Under the pieces are notes generated by a model. That model worked only from the letters and a program-made list of their open reading frames with translations, did not search any database and was not told the DNA's origin. Both the position numbers and the translations under genes were made by a program. A stretch of DNA of 64,000 bases, from contig PHEH01000012.1 in the NCBI GenBank assembly GCA_002841155.1, positions 26,795-90,794 on the forward strand, read 5' to 3'. The stretch is from Alphaproteobacteria bacterium HGW-Alphaproteobacteria-18. Its GTDB lineage: Bacteria > Pseudomonadota > Alphaproteobacteria > Caulobacterales > Hyphomonadaceae. Positions 35,212 to 43,671 of this stretch are shown piece by piece. Within the stretch, counting starts at the first letter, position 1; every line of letters starts with the position of its first letter.

Positions 35212-36041
35212 GCGGCGAAACGATCTCTATTGATGCCCTCTCTGCTGGGGCCGAAGACGCCGAGGGCGTCAATATCTTCACTGTCGAGATCGGCGGCTAT
35301 GAAGGCCCGCTTCACCTGTTGCTGGAACTGGCCCGCCGGCAGAAGGTGAACCTGCTTCAAATATCTATGCTGCGTCTGGCCGAGCAGTATCTCTCCTTCG
35401 TCGAGGACGCACGCACCAAGCGGATCGACATCGCGGCAGACTATCTGCTGATGGCCTCCTGGCTCGCCTTCATGAAGTCGCGCCTGCTGCTGCCCAAGCC
35501 CGAAGCGCTCGAAGAAGATGAGCCCACCGGCGAGGAAATGGCCGCCCGGCTTGCCTTCCGCCTGAAGCGCCTCGACGCCATGCGTCAGGCCGTGCGCGAG
35601 CTTGAAGCCGGCCCGGTGCTCGACCGTGTCGTCTTCCTGCGCGGCGAGACCGAGCAGCCCAAAGTCGTCAAACACACCGAATACACCGCCTCGCTTTATG
35701 ATCTGTCGACAGCGCTTGGCTCCATTCGCGACCGCCGCGAGAAGGAGCGCCCGCACCGGATCGAGGCGCAGCTCGTCCTGCCGCTGGAACAGGCGCGCAC
35801 CACGCTGCGCGGCCTGCGCGAACAGCTCGACCAATGGGCGAGCCTTGCTGACATCCGCACCGCGATGACCGACATCAATCCGCAGGTGCCCGAACGCTCG
35901 GTCACCGCCAGTGTCTTCTCTGCTGCGCTGGAGCTTACCCGCGACGGTGAAGTGGACCTGCGCCAGGACACGCATTTCGCGCCAATCTATATGCGCCGCG
36001 TTGCTGCCCGTCCGCTGGAGATGGCTGATGCCATCGCTTGA
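35208..36041 (+). CDS. scpA: Segregation and condensation protein A
   Basis: A 277-residue kleisin that links the Smc heads with ScpB. YEGPLHLLLELARRQKVNLLQI at about residues 28-49 is the conserved Smc-neck binding start. The middle is charged and variable, and the C-terminal winged helix ends near EMADAIA. It overlaps nagZ by four bases and scpB by 14. Confidence 0.95.
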   Translation: MSGETISIDALSAGAEDAEGVNIFTVEIGGYEGPLHLLLELARRQKVNLLQISMLRLAEQYLSFVEDARTKRIDIAADYLLMASWLAFMKSRLLLPKPEALEEDEPTGEEMAARLAFRLKRLDAMRQAVRELEAGPVLDRVVFLRGETEQPKVVKHTEYTASLYDLSTALGSIRDRREKERPHRIEAQLVLPLEQARTTLRGLREQLDQWASLADIRTAMTDINPQVPERSVTASVFSAALELTRDGEVDLRQDTHFAPIYMRRVAARPLEMADAIA

Positions 36042-37047
36042 GATGCTGAACATGACCGATGAAACCGCAAACGAGCAAGACGCTCATGATCCGCAGGCGG
36101 AGTTTCCAGGCCTGACGACACCCGCCTTTGAGGGCACGCGTGAAGAGCTTGTGGCCGAAGGCGTGCGCCGGGCAGAAGCCGTGCTGTTTGCGGCGGGGCA
36201 GGCACTGTCAGCAGAGCAGGTCGCGCAGGTTCTGCCGCAGGGCATTGAGGCGGGCGAAGTGCTGATGGCATTGCGCTCGATGTATGCCAGGCGCGGGGTA
36301 AACCTCGTGGAAGTGGCTGGAAAATGGCGGTTCCAGACGGCGCAGGATCTCTCCTGGCTGTTTGTGGAAGAACGTCAGGTCCAGAAAAAGCTCGGCCAGG
36401 CAGCGATGGAGACCCTCTCGATCATTGCCTATGGCCAGCCCGTCACGCGCGCCGAAATCGAAGCGGTGCGCGGTGTGGCGGTCGCCAAGACCGTGATCGA
36501 CACGCTGCTGGAAACCGGCTGGGTGCGCACGCGTGGGCGCCGCAAGACGCCCGGCCTGCCGATCTGCTATGGCACCACCGACAAGTTCCTCGAACATTTC
36601 GGCCTCGAAAGCCTCGACACGCTGCCGGGCAAGGCAGACCTTGAAGCCGAAGGTCTGCTCTCGGATGTTATCCCGTCGAGCTTCCAGATGCCGGATGAAG
36701 AAGCGCTCACCGAGGATGATGTCCTCATCAACGATCTGGGCGAACTGGCTGACACGGAATCCTTCGTCACAGACTTTGTGTCCGACGAGGACGAAGTTGA
36801 AGACGAGGTTCGCGCAGATGCGCCGCAGGCGGACGAAGTTTCCACCGCTGTGCCGGAGGCTACCGCAGAAGACGAGTTTGAAGACGACGGCGCCGTCAGC
36901 GTCTTTGCCTATACCCGCGCGCCCGAACGCACGCAGGAAGAGGCCGACGAATTCGATGGGGCCGATATCAAGGCCGCCGTCATGCGCCTGCGCAAGGAAA
37001 CCCGCGTGCCCCAGCAGCCGATGGATAGCTGGCGCGACGACGAATAG
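36028..37047 (+). CDS. scpB: Segregation and condensation protein B
   Basis: A 339-residue partner of ScpA and Smc in chromosome condensation. Two winged helices are seen (AVLFAAGQALSAEQVAQVLP; LSIIAYGQPVTRAEIEAVRGV). The last 120 residues form a long acidic tail, an extension over the usual 180-200 residues. I chose ATG 36028 because GGAG precedes it by eight to nine bases; ATGs at 36043 and 36052 are alternatives. Confidence 0.92.
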   Translation: MPSLEMLNMTDETANEQDAHDPQAEFPGLTTPAFEGTREELVAEGVRRAEAVLFAAGQALSAEQVAQVLPQGIEAGEVLMALRSMYARRGVNLVEVAGKWRFQTAQDLSWLFVEERQVQKKLGQAAMETLSIIAYGQPVTRAEIEAVRGVAVAKTVIDTLLETGWVRTRGRRKTPGLPICYGTTDKFLEHFGLESLDTLPGKADLEAEGLLSDVIPSSFQMPDEEALTEDDVLINDLGELADTESFVTDFVSDEDEVEDEVRADAPQADEVSTAVPEATAEDEFEDDGAVSVFAYTRAPERTQEEADEFDGADIKAAVMRLRKETRVPQQPMDSWRDDE

Positions 37048-37074
37048 GCGCCGCCGGTGCAGGAAGAGGGCCTC

Positions 37075-37779
37075 GTGACACCTGCCGATGAACTCCCTGT
37101 CAGCGTCTGGGTGTGGGATCTTGATATTGACCCGCCGATGGCGGCTGCGCTGTCTCGCTGGCTGACAGAAGACGAGCGCCAGCGCGCCGCCGCCTTTGTG
37201 ACCCCTGAACTGCAACGCCGCTGGATCGCCGCGCGGGCGGGGATGCGCGGCATTCTTGCTTCTGTCCTCGGCGTCACGCCAGGCTCGCCGGTCTTCTCTC
37301 TGGGGCAGCATGGGCGGCCTTATCTGGCCGGAATCGATTGTCCGTACTCGTTCAATCTAAGTCATAGTGACAACCTCGCAGCCTTTGCGGTGTGTGAAGC
37401 CGTTGTTGGTGTCGATGTGGAACAGATCAAGGATTTGCCGGAGGGCGTTGCGGCAATGGTGTTCTCAACGGCTGAGATCACAGCACTCGATGCTGAGCCT
37501 GAAGCCCGCCGGGCCGGCAAATTCTTCCAGTACTGGACTGCCAAGGAAGCTGTCTTGAAGGCTCTTGGCACAGGGCTTTCGGTTTCGGGCCGCAGTTTCA
37601 CGGTAGATGTCACAGGCGCTGCTACGCCGCGCCTGATTGAGGCTGATTGGAAAAATGAGGACACAGAGGCCTGGCGGCTTCTGGCATTTGATCCCATGCC
37701 CGGATTTGCCGGCGCCGTGGCCGTGAGAACAACCCGGCCGCTGCGTCTTGAGCTTCGGCAATGGGTATTTGTCCTCTAG
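37075..37779 (+). CDS. 4'-phosphopantetheinyl transferase superfamily protein (Sfp type)
   Basis: A 234-residue Sfp-like enzyme. The metal and CoA motifs are GVDVEQI and FFQYWTAKEAVLKALG. The NLSHSDNLAAFA segment is also typical. It transfers phosphopantetheine from CoA to a serine of carrier proteins. AcpS usually serves fatty acid synthesis, so a separate Sfp-type enzyme suggests other carriers; the dedicated carrier at 11009-11254 is a candidate client. I chose GTG 37075, which has GGAAGAGGG just upstream; GTG 37057 is the longer option. Confidence 0.88.
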   Translation: MTPADELPVSVWVWDLDIDPPMAAALSRWLTEDERQRAAAFVTPELQRRWIAARAGMRGILASVLGVTPGSPVFSLGQHGRPYLAGIDCPYSFNLSHSDNLAAFAVCEAVVGVDVEQIKDLPEGVAAMVFSTAEITALDAEPEARRAGKFFQYWTAKEAVLKALGTGLSVSGRSFTVDVTGAATPRLIEADWKNEDTEAWRLLAFDPMPGFAGAVAVRTTRPLRLELRQWVFVL

Positions 37780-37788
37780 CAGTGCCCG

Positions 37789-38397
37789 TTACCCTTGAGG
37801 CGGTGGAAACCGAAACCGCATCGGATGGTCATAATCGGTCCGGATTTCTTCCTCCCGCGCGCCACCGCCAATGTTGTGAATGTAGAGCGCCCGGTCCGTA
37901 AGCGGATCATAGCCTGAGAAGATCGCAATATGGGGCAGCCGCCCACCAAGACGCATCGTCACGAGATCACCCGCCTGCCAGTCTTCCCGCCGCCCTGGCA
38001 CGTCGCGCTTCAGGCCCTGCCGCTCGAAATAGCGTTCAAGATTTGGCACCCGGCGGTGATCAATGTTCCGATCCGCCCGCGTCAGGCCCCATATCTTCGG
38101 ATAGCTGGTGAAACTGGCTTTCATGTCCATATGCAGCAGGGATTGCAGGTCCACATCAAACGCGTCCCGATAGGCGCGGATGATAACATCCGTACACACG
38201 CCGGTTTCGCGGGGCACATCCCCGCCCGGATAGCCCAGCGTCACATAGGCGGGGTCATAGCCTGTGGTGACTCCGATTTGGGTCCGCGCGGCACGCAGGA
38301 GTTTGCCTGTCCATTCTGGCGCGGCCTCGGCAAAGCTCACCGAGGGCAGAAGCGGCAGGGCAAGGCTCGTGGCCAGAAGGGCGCGGCGCGTGATCAT
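37789..38397 (-). CDS. DUF1287 domain-containing exported protein
   Basis: A 202-residue protein with an N-terminal signal (MITRRALLATSLALPLLPSVSFAEA; cleavage after AEA likely; the RR could also suit Tat). The mature part resembles YijF/DUF1287, an NlpC/P60-like fold: GVCTDVIIRAYRDAF carries the probable catalytic cysteine, and LPHIAIFSG the histidine. The function is unknown. It is convergent with the transferase gene, nine bases away. Confidence 0.82.
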   Translation of the reverse strand: MITRRALLATSLALPLLPSVSFAEAAPEWTGKLLRAARTQIGVTTGYDPAYVTLGYPGGDVPRETGVCTDVIIRAYRDAFDVDLQSLLHMDMKASFTSYPKIWGLTRADRNIDHRRVPNLERYFERQGLKRDVPGRREDWQAGDLVTMRLGGRLPHIAIFSGYDPLTDRALYIHNIGGGAREEEIRTDYDHPMRFRFPPPQG

Positions 38398-38446
38398 GAA
38401 GCAGATCAAACCGCGCCCTTGCGGCGGGATTTAGGCGAGCAGGTGG

Positions 38447-39118
38447 CTAGAAACCGCGGAACTCGGCGATTTCTTCCAGCGGCGCGCGTTCGGCGCGCAG
38501 GGTATTGGCCTTCTCGCTGGGATCAGGCTTGCCGACGGCGACACCGCACCAGACCATCTCCGTCGGCGCGAGGCCAAAATGCTCTTTCAGTGTCGGCCGC
38601 AGGATACCCCAGCATTCCTGGAAGCAGGTGCCCCAGCCACGCTCTTCGGCAAGCAGGGCGAGGGTTTGCAGATACATGCCCGCATGTCCCCACTGGCCGT
38701 GGCCCATCCGCTCGTCGATTACGAGGAACACAGCCACCGGCGCGCCGAAGAAACGGAAATTATTGGCAAACCAGCGCAGCCGCCCGGCCTTGTCCTCACG
38801 CGGAATTTCGAGCGCTTCATACAGCATCTCGCCGACGCGGCGGCGGCGCGCTTCATGCGGCTCCCACAGGCCTTTGGGATAGATCGGCCGGTCGGTCGGC
38901 TCGCCGGCGGGATTGGCGGCGAGCTTTGCCTGCGCAATCTCGATGACCTTGTTCTTCTCTTCGCCGGTTACCACGATCACGCGCCAGGGCTGCGTATTGC
39001 CCCCTGAGGGCGCGCGCTGGCCGGTTGTCAGCCAGGCTGTGACTTCATCAAGCGGCAAGGCGTCCGGCAGAAACCCCCGCGTCGAAATCCGCTGCTCTAC
39101 TGCTTTGGAAACGTCCAT
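38447..39118 (-). CDS. Nitroreductase family protein
   Basis: A 223-residue FMN-dependent oxidoreductase. The N-terminal ISTRGFLPDALP and RAPSGGNTQPWRVIVV segments bind FMN; GWGTCFQECWG lies in the second half. Family members reduce nitro groups, quinones or enones. The ribosome binding site AGGAGG is part of a perfect hairpin that is followed by eight T residues and then by the ATG, so its expression may depend on that structure. Confidence 0.9.
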   Translation of the reverse strand: MDVSKAVEQRISTRGFLPDALPLDEVTAWLTTGQRAPSGGNTQPWRVIVVTGEEKNKVIEIAQAKLAANPAGEPTDRPIYPKGLWEPHEARRRRVGEMLYEALEIPREDKAGRLRWFANNFRFFGAPVAVFLVIDERMGHGQWGHAGMYLQTLALLAEERGWGTCFQECWGILRPTLKEHFGLAPTEMVWCGVAVGKPDPSEKANTLRAERAPLEEIAEFRGF

Positions 39119-39119
39119 G

Positions 39120-39151
39120 AAAAAAAACCTCCTGTCAGATCTGACAGGAGG
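39120..39151 (-). terminator. Terminator of the P450 gene that also contains the nitroreductase ribosome binding site
   Basis: On the minus strand a perfect 24-base palindrome (39151-39128) folds as CCTCCTGTCA, loop GATC, TGACAGGAGG, followed by T8 (39127-39120) and, one base later, the nitroreductase ATG. The stem and U-tract are those of an intrinsic terminator. The 3' arm is AGGAGG, nine bases from the start codon, and its partner CCTCCT is an exact anti-Shine-Dalgarno. Confidence 0.85.
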
Positions 39152-39182
39152 TCTAATCAGGAGAGACAGTTGCCGCCAAGCC

Positions 39183-40514
39183 TTACTTCGGGTGAAGCAC
39201 GACCGGCATCCAGTTATAGCCCTTCACGAAAGCGTTCTGGTTCAGCGAAGGCTCTGCGAGCACTTCGATATGCTCGAAGCGTTCCATCAGCTCTTCCCAG
39301 AGGATGCGCAGCTGCAGTTCGGCCAGGCGGTTGCCAACGCAGCGGTGGATGCCGAAACCAAACGAGATGTGGCGGCGCGCTTCGGGACGATCCGCGATGA
39401 AGTCGTTCGGCTTGTCCCAGAACCGCTCATCGCGGTTGGCGGAGACATACCACATGGCGACCTGATCGCCCTTCTTGATCGTCTTGCCGTGCATCTCGAC
39501 ATCTTCAAGCGCGGTGCGGCGCATATAGGCGAGCGGCGTCTGCCAGCGGATCGTCTCCGAAACCATGTTCGGGATGATCGAAGGATCGGCTTTCAGCTTC
39601 TCATACTCTTTCGGGAACTTGTTGAGCGCATAGACCGAAGCCGTCATCGAGTTGCGGGTCGTGTCGTTGCCGCCCACGATCAGCAGGATGACGTTGCCGA
39701 GCAGTTCCATCGGCGTCATGTCTTTAGTCTTCTCGCCATGGGCGAGCAGGCTCATCAGGTCGGCTTTCTGTGGCTGTTGCTGGCGTTCCTGGAAGATGCC
39801 CATGAAAGTCATGAGGCAGTTCATCATGGTCGCCTTCCACTCTTCCTCACCGCCGGGGCAGATGTCGGGATTGTGCATGCCGGTGGCAACGTCTGACCAA
39901 TGCGTGAGATCACGGCGCTTTTCGAACGGATAGTCGAAGAGGGTCGCCAGCATCATCGTGGTCAGCTCGATGGAGACCTTGTCCACCCAATCAAACGGCT
40001 CGTTGACGGGCAGGCTGTCGAGCAGGCCCTGCGTGCGCGAGCGGATGAGGGGCTCATAGACTTTCAGCATGTCCGGCGCCACGGCGGGCTGCACGGTCTT
40101 GCGCTGTTCCGAATGGCGCGGTTCGTCCATCGCGATGAACATCGGCATTTCGAAATCGCTGATCGGCTGGCCCAGTGTAATGCCGCCATATTCCCAGCTG
40201 GAGGAGAAGCGCTTGTGATCGGTGTCGATCGCCATCACGTCTTCATAGCGGGTGACAGACCAGAACGGGCCGGGGAAGGAGTCCGGGCAGTAGTGCAGCG
40301 GGTCTTCGTTGCGCAGGCGCTCAAAGCGGTCCCAGTATTTGCCCTGACGCCACAGCTCGCCATCGATCAGGTCAAGGGTGGAGAGATCAATCGCCGAGGC
40401 AGGGGGGATATCCGCCCCGAAGGTCAGATTGTGCGGGTGGAGCGGCTCGCGCTCCGTCACCTTCGGGCGCTGAAGCGCAGGGTGATCAATGAAAGAAACG
40501 GTATCGGCGGCCAT
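39183..40514 (-). CDS. Cytochrome P450, CYP153-like
   Basis: A 443-residue soluble bacterial P450. The heme loop is FGFGIHRCVGNRLAE with C392 as the iron ligand. The I-helix reads LLIVGGNDTTRNSM, which with LTTMMLATLFDYPFEKRRDLTHWSDV is characteristic of the CYP153 group of medium-chain alkane and fatty acid terminal hydroxylases. ExxR lies in SETIRWQ. I chose ATG 40514, with AGGA upstream. The ferredoxin and ferredoxin reductase that CYP153 enzymes usually need are not adjacent. Confidence 0.9.
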   Translation of the reverse strand: MAADTVSFIDHPALQRPKVTEREPLHPHNLTFGADIPPASAIDLSTLDLIDGELWRQGKYWDRFERLRNEDPLHYCPDSFPGPFWSVTRYEDVMAIDTDHKRFSSSWEYGGITLGQPISDFEMPMFIAMDEPRHSEQRKTVQPAVAPDMLKVYEPLIRSRTQGLLDSLPVNEPFDWVDKVSIELTTMMLATLFDYPFEKRRDLTHWSDVATGMHNPDICPGGEEEWKATMMNCLMTFMGIFQERQQQPQKADLMSLLAHGEKTKDMTPMELLGNVILLIVGGNDTTRNSMTASVYALNKFPKEYEKLKADPSIIPNMVSETIRWQTPLAYMRRTALEDVEMHGKTIKKGDQVAMWYVSANRDERFWDKPNDFIADRPEARRHISFGFGIHRCVGNRLAELQLRILWEELMERFEHIEVLAEPSLNQNAFVKGYNWMPVVLHPK

Positions 40515-40600
40515 GTTCAATCCTCCAGGAATCCCACCCTCTTGGCGGGGCGTATCGCGTCGCTGGGGAAAGTTTTAACACAGGCTTTTTGAAAAAACCA

Positions 40601-40614
40601 TGACGCTTGCGTCA
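40601..40614. promoter_or_regulatory. TGACGC-TT-GCGTCA inverted repeat between the DUF2244 and P450 genes
   Basis: An exact six-base inverted repeat with a two-base centre, 87 bases upstream of the P450 start. On the minus strand it has A8 before it and TGGTTTTTT after it, so it may act as the terminator of the DUF2244 gene. It also matches the palindromes at 22164 and 284, which lie in promoter positions. Confidence 0.45.
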
Positions 40615-40625
40615 TTTTTTTTAGT

Positions 40626-41114
40626 TCAGGCTGGATAACGCTCGGCTCGGGCGGCCAGAAGGGCTTGCCGGAGGGCCTTGGCGAGGGAGCTCCGCTCGGT
40701 TGGGGTAAGGAACCGGCCGATAATCCAGGCGGTTTTCCCATGCTCGATTCGCAGCCAGCTGGTGGGTCCGGCGGGCTCCTCAAGTTCGATCCGGGCAAAG
40801 GCAGCGGGCACTTCGGCGTGTTTTTCCCGGCCTTTGGCGTCTTTGTGATGCAGGCTGATGGTGCGTGCCGTTACGGTCACACGGGTTTCTTCCCGCTGGC
40901 GGCTGTAGGAAATGCGAAAGGCAAACCAGATCGCCAGAATATCCAGTCCCATGAAGCCCAGGATCGGCAGCGCGCCCATCGACAGGAAAATCAGCCCCGT
41001 CATGAAGAAGGTCACGGCAATCGCCGTCATGGCGATCAGGAATCCCTTCTGGCTGAGCGACCGGTTCGGCGTCAGCACAGCGTCCATGTAAATAGTTTCC
41101 GGGGAGGGCGTCAT
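40626..41114 (-). CDS. DUF2244 domain-containing membrane protein
   Basis: A 162-residue protein with two membrane helices (about residues 25-70) followed by a cytoplasmic domain (VTVTARTISLHHKD, ELEEPAGPTSWLRIEHG, WIIGRFLTPTERSSLAKAL). This matches DUF2244, common in alphaproteobacteria and of unknown function. The gene diverges from nth with 45 bases between start codons, an arrangement I recall in related genomes. ATG 41087 is an alternative start. Confidence 0.8.
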   Translation of the reverse strand: MTPSPETIYMDAVLTPNRSLSQKGFLIAMTAIAVTFFMTGLIFLSMGALPILGFMGLDILAIWFAFRISYSRQREETRVTVTARTISLHHKDAKGREKHAEVPAAFARIELEEPAGPTSWLRIEHGKTAWIIGRFLTPTERSSLAKALRQALLAARAERYPA

Positions 41115-41159
41115 GACAGGAAGAGATAACACGCCCTTGCGCCGCGAAAAGGGCGCTCT

Positions 41160-41924
41160 ATGCCTCACCTTATGTCTGATACTCCTACACCCGCCCGAAA
41201 GCCCGCCAAAGCCGCGCCCCGCTCGAAGTTCACGCGCGCCGGCGCAGCGCAGTTATTCGCCGCCCTCGCCGAAGACCGGCCCGATCCGCGCACCGAACTG
41301 GAGTTCGTAAACCCCTTCACCCTGCTGGTGGCCGTCGCCCTCTCGGCCCAGGCCACGGATGTCGGCGTCAACAAGGCAACGCGGAAGCTGTTCGCCGTCG
41401 CCGACACGCCCGAAAAAATGCTCGCGCTGGGCGAGGAGGGCGTCGCCGGATACATCAAGACCATCGGCCTCTGGCGCAACAAGGCGAAAAACGTCATCGC
41501 CCTCAGCCGCAGGATACTCGACGAATATGGCGGCGAGGTGCCCCGCACGCGCGACGAACTCACCACCCTGCCAGGCGTCGGCCGCAAGACCGCAAATGTC
41601 GTCATGAACGAAGCCTTCGGTGAGCCCACCATCGCCGTCGACACGCATATCTTCCGCGTCTCCAACAGAACGGGCCTCGCGCCTGGCAAGACGCCCGATC
41701 ATGTCGAAGCAGGCCTTGAGCGGATTACGCCGCCTGAATTCAAGAAAGGCGCCCATCACTGGCTGATCCTTCACGGGCGTTATGTCTGCAAGGCGCGCAC
41801 GCCCGAATGCTGGCAGTGTGTGATCGCCGATCTCTGCGCCTTCAAGCCGAAGACCCCAGACCCCGCGGCCCGCGCCGCGCTTGGCCCCAGGAAACCCCGC
41901 AGGCCATCTTCTGCCATAAATTGA
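41160..41924 (+). CDS. nth: Endonuclease III (DNA glycosylase/AP lyase)
   Basis: A 254-residue base excision repair enzyme for oxidised pyrimidines. The helix-hairpin-helix LPGVGRKTANVV contains the catalytic lysine, and VDTHIFRV the catalytic aspartate. The [4Fe-4S] cysteines follow the C-x6-C-x2-C-x5-C pattern (CKARTPECWQCVIADLC). ATG 41172 is an alternative start. Confidence 0.95.
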   Translation: MPHLMSDTPTPARKPAKAAPRSKFTRAGAAQLFAALAEDRPDPRTELEFVNPFTLLVAVALSAQATDVGVNKATRKLFAVADTPEKMLALGEEGVAGYIKTIGLWRNKAKNVIALSRRILDEYGGEVPRTRDELTTLPGVGRKTANVVMNEAFGEPTIAVDTHIFRVSNRTGLAPGKTPDHVEAGLERITPPEFKKGAHHWLILHGRYVCKARTPECWQCVIADLCAFKPKTPDPAARAALGPRKPRRPSSAIN

Positions 41925-41985
41925 ATTGACCTCGCAGGCCGCCTCGGCAAACCTTCTCCCAAGGGAAGCGAGAAGGATCAACGGC

Positions 41986-43659
41986 ATGCGCAACAAGCTA
42001 TTCGAGGCAGGGTCAGCCAGGGTCGTTGCTGTTGCGCTGCTGGTCCTGGCCGCCCCTGTCTGGCTTGCCGCCTGTGGGGGAGGCGGTGGCGGGGGTGGTG
42101 GCGGCACTGCCATTTCTCCACCCCCTCCGCCTCCACCACCGCCGCCAGCGGGTCCAAGCTGGACGCAGGGCGTCTACCAGCCCGCCAGCACCTTCAAGAA
42201 CCGCTGCGAAGTCCGCCGCGTCGGCCAGGACATCGAAGGCAACACCTTCCCGGATGTGCAGGGCACGGCGCTGGACGAACGTTTCTGGCTACGCTCCTGG
42301 ACGAATGAAACCTATCTCTGGAACACCGAAGTCACTGACCGGAACCCGGCAAACTATATCAACCGCCTCGACTATTTCGCCCTCCTGCGTACCTTCGCCA
42401 CCACCGTTTCAGGCAAGGAGAAGGATGACTTCCATTTCAGTGAGCCTACGGAGGACTATCTCGCCGCGCGCAATGCCGCGCCAACGGCCACCTATGGTGC
42501 GAACTATGTTGCCTTCTCCACAACCCCGCCGCGTGATTTTCGTATTCGCTACACTGAGCCGAATTCGCCCGCTTCCGTTGAAGTGGATGGCCAGCCAAAC
42601 TTCGAGCGTGGTTCCCGTATCCTGCGCATCAATGGCATTGATCTTGTAAACACAAATTCAGCGTCCGACATCAACCAGCTGAACGCAGCCCTGTTCCCGG
42701 CAACGCCGGGCCTCACGAACAGCTTCATGGTGCAGGATCCAGACGGGGCCACCCGTACCGTCAGTCTCACATCTGTAAATCTTGCCCGAAAGCCCGTGAA
42801 CCGCACACGGATCATCAACACGCCCTCGGGGAATGTCGGCTACATTCTGTTCAACACGTTCAGCCCGTTTGCCAGCGAGCGGGATATCTACGAAGCGATG
42901 CAACAGATGCAGGCGGCCGGCGTCAGTGATCTCGTTCTGGATCTGCGCTACAATGGCGGTGGATTGCTCGCCGTTGCCTCGCAGCTGAGCTATATGGTCG
43001 CCGGGCAGGCGCGGACCCAGAATCAGATTTTCGAGCGCCTCCGCTTCAACGCGGCTGCCGGTAACCGCAATCCGGTCACGGGTGCAGTTAATAATCCGAT
43101 CCCGTTCTATACGACCGGCGTGGGTTTTACCGTCCCGGACGGCACATCTTTGCCTTCGCTCAATCTCCCGCGTGTCTTTGTGTTGTCCACGGGGGCGACA
43201 TGCAGCGCCAGTGAGGCAGTCGTGAACGGTCTGCGCGGGGTGGGCGTCGAGGTCATTCTCATCGGCAACACCACCTGTGGCAAACCCTTTGGCTTTTACC
43301 CGACCGACAATTGCGGCGAGACCTATTACACGATCCAGTTCCAGGGCGTGAACGGGCAGGGCTTCGGCGAATATGCCGATGGCTTCATCCCGAACAATTC
43401 CCCTGCAAGTTTCGGAGTCCGCCTGCCGGGGTGTCAGGTGGCTGATGATTACACCCGCGAGCTGGGCGACCCGGACGAGCGCCTTCTGGCAGCCGCGCTC
43501 AGCTATCGCGGATCGCTGGCATGTCCCGCTGTTGTTGCGGAAGCAGGCGTGGCAAGCGCCAGAACGACGGAGTCTGCGCTGGCCAGCTCGCCGTTCGATT
43601 TTCCCAGGCCTTCGGCTCTGGAGTCAAATCGCGACATGACAATGCCGCCAGGCCGATAA
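41986..43659 (+). CDS. S41 family peptidase, lipoprotein
   Basis: A 557-residue exported protease of the C-terminal processing (S41) family. The signal peptide ends in a lipobox, LAAC with C30. It is followed by ten glycines (31-40), TAIS, and ten prolines (45-54), an unusual tether. A PDZ-like domain (GSRILRINGIDLVN) precedes the protease domain; the nucleophile serine is in TGATCSASEAVVNGLRG and the lysine probably in TTCGKPFGF. The membrane anchor and tether would hold the protease away from the outer membrane. The next small lipoprotein gene starts 12 bases later. Confidence 0.85.
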   Translation: MRNKLFEAGSARVVAVALLVLAAPVWLAACGGGGGGGGGGTAISPPPPPPPPPPAGPSWTQGVYQPASTFKNRCEVRRVGQDIEGNTFPDVQGTALDERFWLRSWTNETYLWNTEVTDRNPANYINRLDYFALLRTFATTVSGKEKDDFHFSEPTEDYLAARNAAPTATYGANYVAFSTTPPRDFRIRYTEPNSPASVEVDGQPNFERGSRILRINGIDLVNTNSASDINQLNAALFPATPGLTNSFMVQDPDGATRTVSLTSVNLARKPVNRTRIINTPSGNVGYILFNTFSPFASERDIYEAMQQMQAAGVSDLVLDLRYNGGGLLAVASQLSYMVAGQARTQNQIFERLRFNAAAGNRNPVTGAVNNPIPFYTTGVGFTVPDGTSLPSLNLPRVFVLSTGATCSASEAVVNGLRGVGVEVILIGNTTCGKPFGFYPTDNCGETYYTIQFQGVNGQGFGEYADGFIPNNSPASFGVRLPGCQVADDYTRELGDPDERLLAAALSYRGSLACPAVVAEAGVASARTTESALASSPFDFPRPSALESNRDMTMPPGR

Positions 43660-43671
43660 GGAGCATCCGAC

